NCBI GenBank assembly: GCA_045535305.1
Contig: JAZSLJ010000010.1
Location: 1-5,885, forward strand
Source of the DNA: UBA1081 sp045535305
GTDB taxonomy: Bacteria > Bacillota > Clostridia > Oscillospirales > Acutalibacteraceae
Length of the DNA stretch: 5,885 nt
Direction of reading: 5' to 3'
The notes below the pieces were generated by a model that made no database searches, was not told the origin of the DNA, and saw only the letters and a list, made by a program, of their open reading frames with translations. The position numbers were made by a program, and so were the translations under genes. Below, in pieces: positions 1 to 5,885 of the stretch. The number at the start of each line of letters is the position of its first letter. Within the stretch, counting starts at the first letter, position 1.

Positions 1-5
1 TTATT

Positions 6-959
6 ATGTTTAAATATTCTGATTATATTTACGAAATCTATAAGGAAAAAAGTTTTACAAAGGCGGCTAAAAATCTCTTCATTTCTCAACCTGCACTTAG
101 TGCAACTGTAAAAAAACTTGAAGAAGAATTGCAAATACAACTTTTTGACCGTTCTACATCACCTCTGACACTAACAACCGAAGGGGAAGCATATATTAAA
201 GCCATAGAAGAAATATTTAATATAAAAAAAGAATATGAAAACTACATAATTGATGTATCGAATTTAAATGTGGGAAGCATTTCTATAAGCGGTGCAAACT
301 TTATATCTTCATATGTTGTCCCTAAAATTATAGTACCTTTTTCCAAAAAATATCCTATGATTAATATTGAGCTTCTAGAATCAAACTCTAAAACTCTTAT
401 ACAAGAACTCATAAATGAAAATATAGATCTTTTGATCGATTATAACCTTGATGAAAAGTTAATTGATTCATGCCCGTTGTTTAATGAAACAATCCTTTTA
501 TGTGTGCCAAAACATCTTGATATAAATTCTAAATTAACAAATTTTTCATTAAATAGTGAAGATATAATAATTCATAAACATTTTTCAGACGATATAAAGA
601 AAATCACAGTAGAGCACTTTAAAAACGAAAGTTTTCTTATGTTAAAAAGCGGCAACAGCATGAATTATCACGGATTCAAAATATGCCACGAAGCCGGCTT
701 CACACCTGAAACAACTATCTATTTTGACCAACTTATGACTTCGTATAATATGTCGGCTGCGGGACTGGGTATATGTTTTGTAACAGATACATTAGTCAAA
801 GAAGTAGCTCCAAACAATGACCTGTTATTCTATAAAATTGATAGTCAATACGCAAAAAGAACTGTCTTTCTTTTATATAAGAAGAAAAGATATCTCAATA
901 GAATTATAAAAGAATTTATAAATACCGCTTCAAATGTTTATAAAAGTAAGCATATATAA
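6..959 (+). CDS. LysR-family transcriptional regulator
   Basis: A complete 317-residue protein of normal length for the LysR family (about 290-320). The N-terminal winged helix-turn-helix is plain: SFTKAAKNLFISQPALS at residues 16-32, then the linker helix running to about residue 85. The effector-binding domain covers about residues 89-300, with the usual opening strand (GSISISGANF, 90-99), the PFSKKYPMINIELLES segment and the late AAGLGICFV motif (251-259). The ATG at 6 is chosen because SFT falls at residues 16-18, as in typical family members. Only five bases precede it, so its ribosome site and promoter lie outside the window. LysR proteins usually bind DNA as tetramers and often control a divergently transcribed neighbour, which here would be to the left and unseen. 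The effector cannot be told. The gene is much more AT-rich than the operon it faces and uses many ATA isoleucine codons. It ends 51 bases before a shared terminator. Confidence 0.93.
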   Translation: MFKYSDYIYEIYKEKSFTKAAKNLFISQPALSATVKKLEEELQIQLFDRSTSPLTLTTEGEAYIKAIEEIFNIKKEYENYIIDVSNLNVGSISISGANFISSYVVPKIIVPFSKKYPMINIELLESNSKTLIQELINENIDLLIDYNLDEKLIDSCPLFNETILLCVPKHLDINSKLTNFSLNSEDIIIHKHFSDDIKKITVEHFKNESFLMLKSGNSMNYHGFKICHEAGFTPETTIYFDQLMTSYNMSAAGLGICFVTDTLVKEVAPNNDLLFYKIDSQYAKRTVFLLYKKKRYLNRIIKEFINTASNVYKSKHI

Positions 960-982
960 TTTGGGATATAAAAAAACTCTCT

Positions 983-998
983 CAGGATTCGAATCCTG
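983..998. repeat. 16-bp perfect palindrome resembling a tRNA T-arm
   Basis: The sequence CAGGATTCGAATCCTG is its own reverse complement and could fold as a 6-bp stem with a TCGA loop. Its core GATTCGAATC resembles a tRNA T-loop (consensus GGTTCGAATCC) but has an extra base in the loop. No acceptor stem, anticodon arm or CCA end can be assembled around it, so it is not a tRNA gene. On the minus strand it is followed by AGAGAG and seven T's (complement of 970-976), so it might act as a weak second terminator behind the main hairpin. A tRNA-derived remnant is the other reading. Neither is proven. Confidence 0.4.
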
Positions 999-1009
999 CC
1001 CTAATCTTA

Positions 1010-1051
1010 CCCATAAAAATAAGCCCACATTGGTGGGCTTATTTTTATGGG
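1010..1051. terminator. bidirectional rho-independent terminator between lysR and kdpE
   Basis: Two 19-base arms, CCCATAAAAATAAGCCCAC and GTGGGCTTATTTTTATGGG, pair perfectly around a four-base ATTG loop. The inner GC-rich part (GCCCAC/GTGGGC) is followed on both strands by a TTATTTTT tract, so the element is symmetric and should stop transcription arriving from either side. It lies 51 bases after the lysR stop and 46 bases after the kdpE stop, exactly where two convergent units need it. The rest of this 137-base gap (960-1096) holds the palindrome at 983-998 and a short CCAAAC-G-GTTTGG inverted repeat at 1056-1068. No gene is supported in it. Confidence 0.93.
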
Positions 1052-1096
1052 AGGGCCAAACGGTTTGGATGCCAGTTCCTTTGTTAAATAGCCACC

Positions 1097-1798
1097 TTAT
1101 TCAACCTTCATCATCCTGTATCCAACGCCTATATGCGTCTGAATATACTGCGGTGATTCCGGAAGCTTTTCAATCTTTTTTCTGAGTGTTGTCATAAACA
1201 CCCGAAGGGAGCCTATATCCGTTTCCCAGGCGCTACCCCAAATTTTCTCTGCAATGAATTTATGTGTAAGCACCTTTCCTACATTTTGCGACAACACACA
1301 AAGCAGCTTATATTCTGTCGGGGTAAGGTGCATTTCCTCATTATCAAGGTAGGCACAGCCTGCTGCATAATCAATTTTAAGCTTTCCGTTTGTAAAAATT
1401 GATTCTGATGTTGCAGTTTGATTTTGATAGCTTAATCTTCTTTGTGTAACTCTTAGCCTTGCAAGAAGCTCTTCAACAGAGAACGGTTTTGTCAAATAAT
1501 CGTCAGCACCGCAGTCTAATGCCTCTATTTTATCTGCATCCTCACTTCTTGCACTAATGACAATAATCGGCATATTAGACCAAGAACGAATCTTCTTTAT
1601 AACTTCAATCCCATCAATGTCCGGCAGACCTAAATCAAGTAAAACAACATCGGGATTGTGTGAAGATGCCTGCATAACAGCATCATTTCCGTCTTTCGCA
1701 GTTAAGAATTTATATTCGTGAGCCTTTAATGTTGTTGAAATTAAATTGCGTATAGGCATATCATCTTCAACTACCAAAACTGTTATTGCTTTATTCAT
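1097..1798 (-). CDS. kdpE: KdpE-type response regulator (OmpR family)
   Basis: A 233-residue OmpR/PhoB-class response regulator, normal in length for KdpE (about 225-230). The receiver domain (about 4-120) shows every expected residue: acidic pair D12-D13, phospho-acceptor D55 in LLDLGLPDIDG, S82 in the ISAR switch position, and K104 in TKPF. The C-terminal winged helix (about 134-231) shows LTPTEYKLL (158-166), the recognition-helix region LRVFMTTLRKKI (198-209) and the GVGYRM hairpin (224-229). LDLGLPDIDG with TPTEYKLL is typical of KdpE. It would be phosphorylated by the KdpD encoded just upstream and activate K+-uptake genes, classically kdpFABC but here plausibly ktrBA. Its ATG overlaps the end of kdpD by 8 bases, indicating translational coupling. 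It is the last gene before the bidirectional terminator. Confidence 0.95.
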   Translation of the reverse strand: MNKAITVLVVEDDMPIRNLISTTLKAHEYKFLTAKDGNDAVMQASSHNPDVVLLDLGLPDIDGIEVIKKIRSWSNMPIIVISARSEDADKIEALDCGADDYLTKPFSVEELLARLRVTQRRLSYQNQTATSESIFTNGKLKIDYAAGCAYLDNEEMHLTPTEYKLLCVLSQNVGKVLTHKFIAEKIWGSAWETDIGSLRVFMTTLRKKIEKLPESPQYIQTHIGVGYRMMKVE

Positions 1799-3770
1799 TT
1801 ATATCAACCTCCTTTATCGGCAGGGTAAATGTAAACACAGCACCATGCGGAGTATTGTCAGATACAGTAATTTCTCCGCCGTGTGCCGATATAATTGTTT
1901 TACACAGAGCCAACCCTAAACCAAGACTTCTTCTGCTGTCAGCAATTCTATTTGCTCCGGTATAGAACATCTCAAATACTTTTTCTTTAGCATCATCAGC
2001 AATTCCGTTTCCGTTATCGGCAATACTTACTGAAAGGATTTTATCATATTTCTGTGTACTTATTGTGATTTCCGATCCATTCGGTGTATATTTTATCGCA
2101 TTATCAACGATATTTATAATTACCTGAACGATAAGCCTTGCATCTACATCCACAAGCAGTATATCTTCATTTTCGCATACCGTTATTTTATGTTCAACAC
2201 CGCGTTTGTTAATGTGATTTAATGCCTCTGATATGATTTCATCTATAAGCTCTGCAGACTTATTCAGCTTCATATTACCATCCTCAAGTCTTGTAACCGA
2301 CAGTAAGTTCTCAACAAGATTTGTAAGCCATACAGAGTCGTTATATATGTCTGTATAAATTTGATGTTTTGTATCCTCATCAAAGATTTCACCGTTTGAA
2401 ATAAGGTTATCCGCATTGCCCGATATGGATGTAAGCGGTGTTCTTAAATCGTGAGATATTGCACGAAGTAAGTTAGCTCTCATTTTCTCGTTTTTTGCAA
2501 GCAGTTCAGATTCTTCTTTTTCACGAGCAATCTTCTTATTTTCAAGAGAAATTGCACATTCTCCTAAAATGGAAAGAAGAATACTGCTTTCAAATGAATC
2601 AAGAGCATTCTCGTTTATGTGTATTCCGACAACACCGTAGATTTTATCATTTACTCGGATTGCATAATACAAAAACATTGACCGAGGGAATATATCCGTT
2701 GTTGCTCCTGCCTGATGATTATTTTTAAGTACCCACTGTGCAACCTCTTTTTCATCAACAATTATATCTCTGATTTCATCTTCATCACCGTCCGACAAGA
2801 AGATGTTTGCATCACCAATATCTTCGTCAGATACAGGATAAATAACAATATCCCGTTTCAAGAGCTTCATTAACTGATGTGCTGTAATATAAACAACATC
2901 GTTTTTAGTGTCTGCACGCTGCAGAAGCTGATTTGTATCAAAGAGTATTTTTGTTCTATATGCCGCTTGTGCAGATTTTTTCGCATGATCCTTCAGTTTT
3001 ATTGCAAGTGTGCTTGTAATAAATGCTGAGATAAACATAATTGCAAATGTAGCAGGATATCCTTTTTCATAGGCCTTTATGGTGAAGTATGGTTCTGTAA
3101 AAAAGAAATTAAAAAGAATAACACTGACAAGCGATGATGCAAGAGGATATACTCTGAACTTTGTAAGTATTGATATAAGCAAAACCGCAAGAATATATAC
3201 AGTAATTATATTAGCTTCCGTAAATCCCAGTCCAAAAAACAAATAACCAAGTAATGTTGCCCCGATGAGCAAGCCTACACTTATCATAAGATCTCGTACA
3301 GAAAAATTGAAGCCTTCAAGAGCTTTTTCTTTTGGTGCTTTATACCTTGTAACTTCAACACCATCAGGAATAATGTGTATATCAATATTCGGAGCATGAG
3401 CTATCAGTTTTTCTGTCAGAGTGGGTTTTCTGATAAGATGCCTTTTTACAGCAGCACTTCTGCCGATGACTATTTTCGTAACGCCCGAAAGTCTTGCAAA
3501 CTCTGCAATTTGATACGGTACGTCGTCCCCTGATACCGTTTCAACCTTTGCCCCAAGCTGGCGGGCAAGCTTCATATTTTGTTTAAGTCTTTTTTTATTC
3601 GTTTCATCAAGAGATGCAAAACCCGGCGTTTCTTTATAAAGTGCGGTAAAGTTTCCACTGAAGGCATCAGCCATTTTAGCTGCTGTCCGTATAATTTTTG
3701 AATTTGAAGGCGCAGATGATAAGCACACCAATATATGTTCATCTGCTTCTGCATTATTTTGCAAATTCAT
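1791..3770 (-). CDS. kdpD: KdpD-type sensor histidine kinase lacking the N-terminal KdpD domain
   Basis: A 659-residue membrane sensor kinase. Domains in order: a universal-stress-protein-like domain (about 11-137, ending in VTKIVIGRS and IDIHIIPDG); four closely spaced membrane segments (about 160-260, DUF4118 type); a GAF-like region (about 275-410); the dimerisation/phospho-acceptor domain with H440 in AISHDLRTPL; and the ATPase domain with N-box N553/N557, G1 DNGNGI (585-590), F-box FEMFY (599-603) and G2 GLGLAL (617-622). Full-length KdpD (about 890 residues in E. coli) carries a further N-terminal domain of some 220 residues with Walker motifs; it is absent here. The start is firm: GGAGGTGG lies at the right distance, the codon directly before the ATG is an in-frame TGA, and a promoter is just upstream. 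The family senses K+ limitation or ionic stress and phosphorylates KdpE. Its neighbours are Ktr genes, not kdpFABC. The USP domain holds a near match to a reported c-di-AMP motif (see findings). Confidence 0.94.
   Translation of the reverse strand: MNLQNNAEADEHILVCLSSAPSNSKIIRTAAKMADAFSGNFTALYKETPGFASLDETNKKRLKQNMKLARQLGAKVETVSGDDVPYQIAEFARLSGVTKIVIGRSAAVKRHLIRKPTLTEKLIAHAPNIDIHIIPDGVEVTRYKAPKEKALEGFNFSVRDLMISVGLLIGATLLGYLFFGLGFTEANIITVYILAVLLISILTKFRVYPLASSLVSVILFNFFFTEPYFTIKAYEKGYPATFAIMFISAFITSTLAIKLKDHAKKSAQAAYRTKILFDTNQLLQRADTKNDVVYITAHQLMKLLKRDIVIYPVSDEDIGDANIFLSDGDEDEIRDIIVDEKEVAQWVLKNNHQAGATTDIFPRSMFLYYAIRVNDKIYGVVGIHINENALDSFESSILLSILGECAISLENKKIAREKEESELLAKNEKMRANLLRAISHDLRTPLTSISGNADNLISNGEIFDEDTKHQIYTDIYNDSVWLTNLVENLLSVTRLEDGNMKLNKSAELIDEIISEALNHINKRGVEHKITVCENEDILLVDVDARLIVQVIINIVDNAIKYTPNGSEITISTQKYDKILSVSIADNGNGIADDAKEKVFEMFYTGANRIADSRRSLGLGLALCKTIISAHGGEITVSDNTPHGAVFTFTLPIKEVDINE
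1808..1813 (-). promoter_or_regulatory. ribosome binding site of kdpE, inside kdpD
   Basis: AGGAGG on the minus strand, nine bases before the kdpE ATG and lying within the last codons of kdpD. It fixes the kdpE start and allows reinitiation by ribosomes finishing kdpD. Confidence 0.85.
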
Positions 3771-3775
3771 TCAAA

Positions 3776-3783
3776 CCACCTCC
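3776..3783 (-). promoter_or_regulatory. ribosome binding site of kdpD
   Basis: GGAGGTGG on the minus strand, a full match to the anti-Shine-Dalgarno region, with eight bases between the GGAGG core and the ATG. Together with the in-frame TGA touching the ATG (3771-3773), it shows that the short KdpD is the intended product and not a mis-called start. Confidence 0.88.
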
Positions 3784-3792
3784 AATGATATT

Positions 3793-3821
3793 ATTTTATC
3801 ATATTATCAAATTTTTCTCAA
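3793..3821 (-). promoter_or_regulatory. sigma-A-type promoter for kdpDE
   Basis: On the minus strand: -35 TTGAGA (3816-3821), a spacer of exactly 17 bases, and -10 TAAAAT (3793-3798) preceded by TG one base upstream (extended -10, TGATAAAAT). Transcription would begin near 3786, giving a leader of only about 15 bases before the kdpD start. A partial dyad (3786-3809, 9-base arms with 8 of 9 pairs matching, 6-base centre) overlaps the -10 and might be an operator, though in DNA this AT-rich it could be chance. No terminator is seen between the preceding small gene and this promoter, so read-through from the ktr genes is also likely. Confidence 0.65.
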
Positions 3822-3866
3822 TGTATAACCGGCATTTTCTCCGTTTTGCATTATTGTTTTTTAACT

Positions 3867-3989
3867 TTATTCGTCATCATAGTTAAAACCCTTGTAATTC
3901 TCGTCAAAGAATTCATCGATTTTTCCGACAACAAAATATCCGCCTATCATATACGCAATGACTGTTATCAATAAAATAATATCACGCAT
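3867..3989 (-). CDS. 40-residue single-span membrane protein between ktrA and kdpD
   Basis: A small gene, ATG at 3989 and TAA at 3867. It begins MRDIILLITVIAYMIGGYF; a continuous hydrophobic segment (about residues 4-22) forms one membrane span, with a GG pair at 16-17 and G22. The tail (23-40) is polar and acidic, rich in D, E, N and aromatic residues and ending NYDDE. A GGGAG ribosome site lies eight bases before the ATG. It starts 37 bases after the ktrA stop and on the same strand, so it is almost certainly co-transcribed. I do not recognise a named family. By position and build it recalls KdpF (about 29 residues, a single-span stabiliser of the Kdp pump), so an accessory role to KtrAB, or a link between transporter and KdpD, is a reasonable but unproven inference. 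A chance ORF is unlikely given the start signal, position and clean membrane-protein pattern. Confidence 0.8.
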   Translation of the reverse strand: MRDIILLITVIAYMIGGYFVVGKIDEFFDENYKGFNYDDE

Positions 3990-3997
3990 ATCATCAT

Positions 3998-4002
3998 CTC
4001 CC
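3998..4002 (-). promoter_or_regulatory. ribosome binding site of the small membrane protein gene
   Basis: GGGAG on the minus strand, eight bases before the ATG at 3989. Two other ATGs lie between them (in GATGATGATATG) in a different frame that stops after a few codons, so this site supports the ATGCGT start. Confidence 0.65.
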
Positions 4003-4026
4003 AACTTAGCTTACGGGATATTTTTG

Positions 4027-4674
4027 CTATATGCGAAAACATTTCTGGATGTCCTTCAGTTCTCCAAGTACAAGCATTGTTTCATCCGCTTTCAAAACGG
4101 TGTCGGGAAGAATTGTAAGACTCATCCTGCCGTCCTGTTTTATAGCCATAATGTTTATCCCAAATTTTTTACGAATATCTATTTGACCTATTGTTTTTCC
4201 AACCCATTCCTCCGGTGTCGTTACCTCAAAGATTGCAAACCTTTCATCAATTTCTATAAAATCAAGAATATGGTCTGCACTGTAACGGATTGCTGCCCAG
4301 GAAGCGACCTGCTTTTCAGGGTATATAATCTGATCTGCACCGTTACGCAGCAAGAACCTTGCGTGTCTGTCTCTTGATGCTCTTGATATAACTACCTTTG
4401 CACCAAGTTCTTTAAGAAACGAAGTTGTTTCCAGCGAGCTTTGAAAATCATTCCCAATAGCCACAATACACAAGTCATAATTATTAACTCCGAGTGATTT
4501 AAGAAAATCCTCGTTTGTTGAGTCGCCGATTTGTGCATTGGTCACATAAGGCAGTACAGCATCAACTCTTTCTTCTATTTTATCTATTGCCATAACCTCA
4601 TGATTAAGCTCATTTAATTTCTGAGCCATGTGTCTGCCAAAACGCCCAAGCCCTATAAGTAATATAGATTTCAT
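4027..4674 (-). CDS. ktrA: KtrA/TrkA-family potassium channel gating subunit (single RCK)
   Basis: A 215-residue cytoplasmic protein with one RCK unit, the size of KtrA (about 220) and about half that of the two-unit TrkA of enterobacteria. The RCK_N Rossmann fold (about 2-130) shows the nucleotide-binding motif GLGRFG (8-13), the acidic residue D31 at the end of the second strand, GDST (50-53) and VVISRAS (94-100). RCK_C (about 136-213) begins ILDFIEID and includes the GINIMAI and ADETMLVLG strands. KtrA proteins form an octameric ring under the KtrB dimer; ATP opens and ADP closes the transporter, and in many Gram-positives RCK_C binds c-di-AMP, which inhibits uptake. E120 in YPEK probably matches the intersubunit cation-site glutamate of B. 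subtilis KtrA, recalled from memory. It follows ktrB by 13 bases. Confidence 0.95.
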   Translation of the reverse strand: MKSILLIGLGRFGRHMAQKLNELNHEVMAIDKIEERVDAVLPYVTNAQIGDSTNEDFLKSLGVNNYDLCIVAIGNDFQSSLETTSFLKELGAKVVISRASRDRHARFLLRNGADQIIYPEKQVASWAAIRYSADHILDFIEIDERFAIFEVTTPEEWVGKTIGQIDIRKKFGINIMAIKQDGRMSLTILPDTVLKADETMLVLGELKDIQKCFRI

Positions 4675-4682
4675 TTAAAATT

Positions 4683-4689
4683 CCTCCTT
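4683..4689 (-). promoter_or_regulatory. ribosome binding site of ktrA
   Basis: AAGGAGG on the minus strand, eight bases before the ktrA ATG. Its first two bases are the last two of the ktrB TAA stop codon, which suggests translation of ktrA is coupled to ktrB. Confidence 0.85.
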
Positions 4690-5885
4690 AACCTACAGTG
4701 ATTCTTTCCTGTGGTTTCTTTGATATATTGTGTTGTTTGTTAGATAATGCTGCAAATATAAGTGTAAGTCCGCCTACTCTTCCAAAGAACATAAGACCTA
4801 TTAAAACGATTCTTGATACCGTTCCGAGAGAAGGTGTAATTCCAAGGGTAAGACCGACTGTTCCTATTGCCGAAGCCGATTCAAACAAACAAGCCATCAA
4901 CGGAAGATTTTCAATTCCGCTTATGATAAGACCGCCCGTAAGGAACAAGACAAGATACATCAAAAGTATTGCTGCTGCATTCTTCAGTGTTGCATCTGCA
5001 ATTCTTCTGCCAAAGCACTCAACATCATCTTTCTTTCTGAATACTGATATTGCAGAAAATATGAGTACTGCTGCTGTTGTTGTTTTCATACCGCCTGCTG
5101 TTGATCCGGGTGAACCGCCAATCAGCATTAGTATAATTGTAATCACCTGACCAATTCCCGTTAAGCTTGCCAGATCTGCTGTATTAAATCCTGCTGTTCT
5201 CGGCGTTACCGACTGAAACATTGAATTTAATATTCTTTCGTTTAGCGGCAATTCATTAAACTCTGCAAAGTAAAAATATACAGCAGGCGCAATGATCAAA
5301 AAGAGTGTGGCTGATAATACAACCTTTGTCTGCACACGATATTTCTTTATATGGTGCTTGTTTGTCTTTACATCTTCCCATACAAGAAAACCAATACCAC
5401 CTATGATGATAAGAAGCATTATAACTGCATTTATTAAAGGCTGTGCAGAATATGATGTAAGGGATGAGAACGGAGCCTTTGTTCCCATCAGGTCAAAACC
5501 TGCGTTACAAAACGCTGATACAGAATGGAATATGCCGAGCCAAATTCCCTTTATACCAAACTCTCTGCAAAATATTGTTGAAAGAAGTATCGCACCTATA
5601 AGCTCAATTAAGAAGGTCGTTTTTAATATAAAGCCCGTAAGTTTTACAATTCCGCCGACCTTTGGTGCTGATATTGCATCCTGCAAGGTACTTCTTTGCA
5701 TAAGTCCGATTTTTCTTCCGGCAAGCATCGCCATTGCCACAGACAGAGTTACAATTCCAAGACCACCAATCTGTATCATCAAAAGAATAACAAATTGTCC
5801 AAACATCGACCAATGCGTTGCTGTATCATGCACTACAAGACCTGTTACACACACTGCAGATGTTGATGTAAACAAAGCATCTGAA
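4688..5885 (-). CDS. ktrB: KtrB/TrkH-family potassium uptake channel subunit (5' end outside window)
   Basis: The C-terminal 398 residues of a TrkH/KtrB membrane protein; the frame stays open to the window edge (reading ...SDALFTSTSAVCVTGL), so the true start lies beyond 5885. Family length of about 440-480 implies that 50-80 residues, including the first membrane helix, are missing. Numbering from the codon at 5873-5875, all four selectivity-filter loops are seen: CVTGL (G12), CNAGFD (G126), TAGFN (G229) and TVGLT (G341), one per pore repeat. The GGSPGSTAGGMKTTT stretch (253-267) is the flexible intramembrane gate of the third repeat, and R366 in FFGRVGG matches the conserved arginine of the last helix. 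It moves K+ inward across the cytoplasmic membrane, usually with Na+ dependence, as a dimer gated by KtrA. The codon at 5873-5875 is TTG in the middle of a conserved motif and should not be taken as the start. Confidence 0.95.
   Translation of the reverse strand, partial: SDALFTSTSAVCVTGLVVHDTATHWSMFGQFVILLMIQIGGLGIVTLSVAMAMLAGRKIGLMQRSTLQDAISAPKVGGIVKLTGFILKTTFLIELIGAILLSTIFCREFGIKGIWLGIFHSVSAFCNAGFDLMGTKAPFSSLTSYSAQPLINAVIMLLIIIGGIGFLVWEDVKTNKHHIKKYRVQTKVVLSATLFLIIAPAVYFYFAEFNELPLNERILNSMFQSVTPRTAGFNTADLASLTGIGQVITIILMLIGGSPGSTAGGMKTTTAAVLIFSAISVFRKKDDVECFGRRIADATLKNAAAILLMYLVLFLTGGLIISGIENLPLMACLFESASAIGTVGLTLGITPSLGTVSRIVLIGLMFFGRVGGLTLIFAALSNKQHNISKKPQERITVG

Noticed and set aside
961..1012. 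Possible tRNA gene
   Set aside because: Only a T-arm-like palindrome is present, with an 8-base loop if forced to fit. No acceptor stem, D-arm, anticodon arm or CCA end can be assembled.
1056..1068. Inverted repeat CCAAAC-G-GTTTGG after the kdpE stop
   Set aside because: The arms are six bases with a one-base centre, too short to call an operator or terminator, and no T tract follows.
934..1185. 83-codon plus-strand reading frame across the lysR-kdpE gap
   Set aside because: It overlaps the lysR end, runs through the terminator hairpin and then antisense to kdpE. It has no ribosome site and no recognisable protein pattern.
3770..3866. Terminator between the small membrane gene and kdpD
   Set aside because: No GC-rich stem followed by a T tract is found on the minus strand; the stretch holds a promoter and a ribosome site instead.
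3958..4377. 139-codon plus-strand reading frame opposite ktrA
   Set aside because: It is a shadow of ktrA and of the small membrane gene, cysteine-rich and without domain signature; the minus-strand genes explain the region.
4698..5150. 150-codon plus-strand reading frame opposite ktrB
   Set aside because: It lies wholly antisense to a well-conserved part of ktrB containing two filter loops, with no ribosome site.
5873..5875. TTG as the start codon of ktrB
   Set aside because: The frame remains open upstream to the window edge, and the residues there (SDAL before FTSTSAVCVTG) continue the conserved family motif, so the start is outside the window.

Overview
The window looks like a chromosomal segment of a low-GC Gram-positive bacterium, most likely a (gut-type) clostridium. 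The evidence is strong AGGAGG-type ribosome binding sites, tight gene packing, a single-RCK Ktr-type K+ regulator, and moderate GC (roughly 38-50% in hand-counted rows of the minus-strand operon). This is inference from style and families; no taxonomic marker is present.

Layout: (1) 6-959, plus strand: a complete, markedly AT-rich LysR-family regulator. (2) 960-1096: a convergent intergenic region holding a 16-bp perfect palindrome that looks like a tRNA T-arm and a near-ideal bidirectional terminator (19-bp stem). (3) 1097-5885, minus strand, read from right to left: a potassium-uptake operon in the order ktrB (TrkH-type channel subunit, 5' end cut by the window edge), ktrA (RCK gating subunit), an unlisted 40-residue single-span membrane protein, kdpD (sensor kinase) and kdpE (response regulator). 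All genes are closely spaced, each with a visible Shine-Dalgarno sequence, and kdpE overlaps kdpD by 8 bases. A good sigma-A-type promoter sits just before kdpD, so kdpDE can probably be transcribed apart from the transporter genes as well as with them.

How it fits together: KtrB would carry K+ (probably coupled to Na+), KtrA would gate it in response to nucleotides and possibly c-di-AMP, and a KdpDE-type two-component system sits beside it instead of beside the usual KdpFABC pump. KdpD natively lacks the N-terminal Walker-containing KdpD domain: an in-frame stop codon lies directly before its ATG. It keeps the universal-stress-protein domain, with a near match to the c-di-AMP-binding motif described for S. 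aureus KdpD. The most novel item is the 40-residue membrane peptide between ktrA and kdpD, a candidate KdpF-like accessory or sensor-coupling subunit. The lysR gene is separated from the operon by the terminator and has no evident functional link to it.
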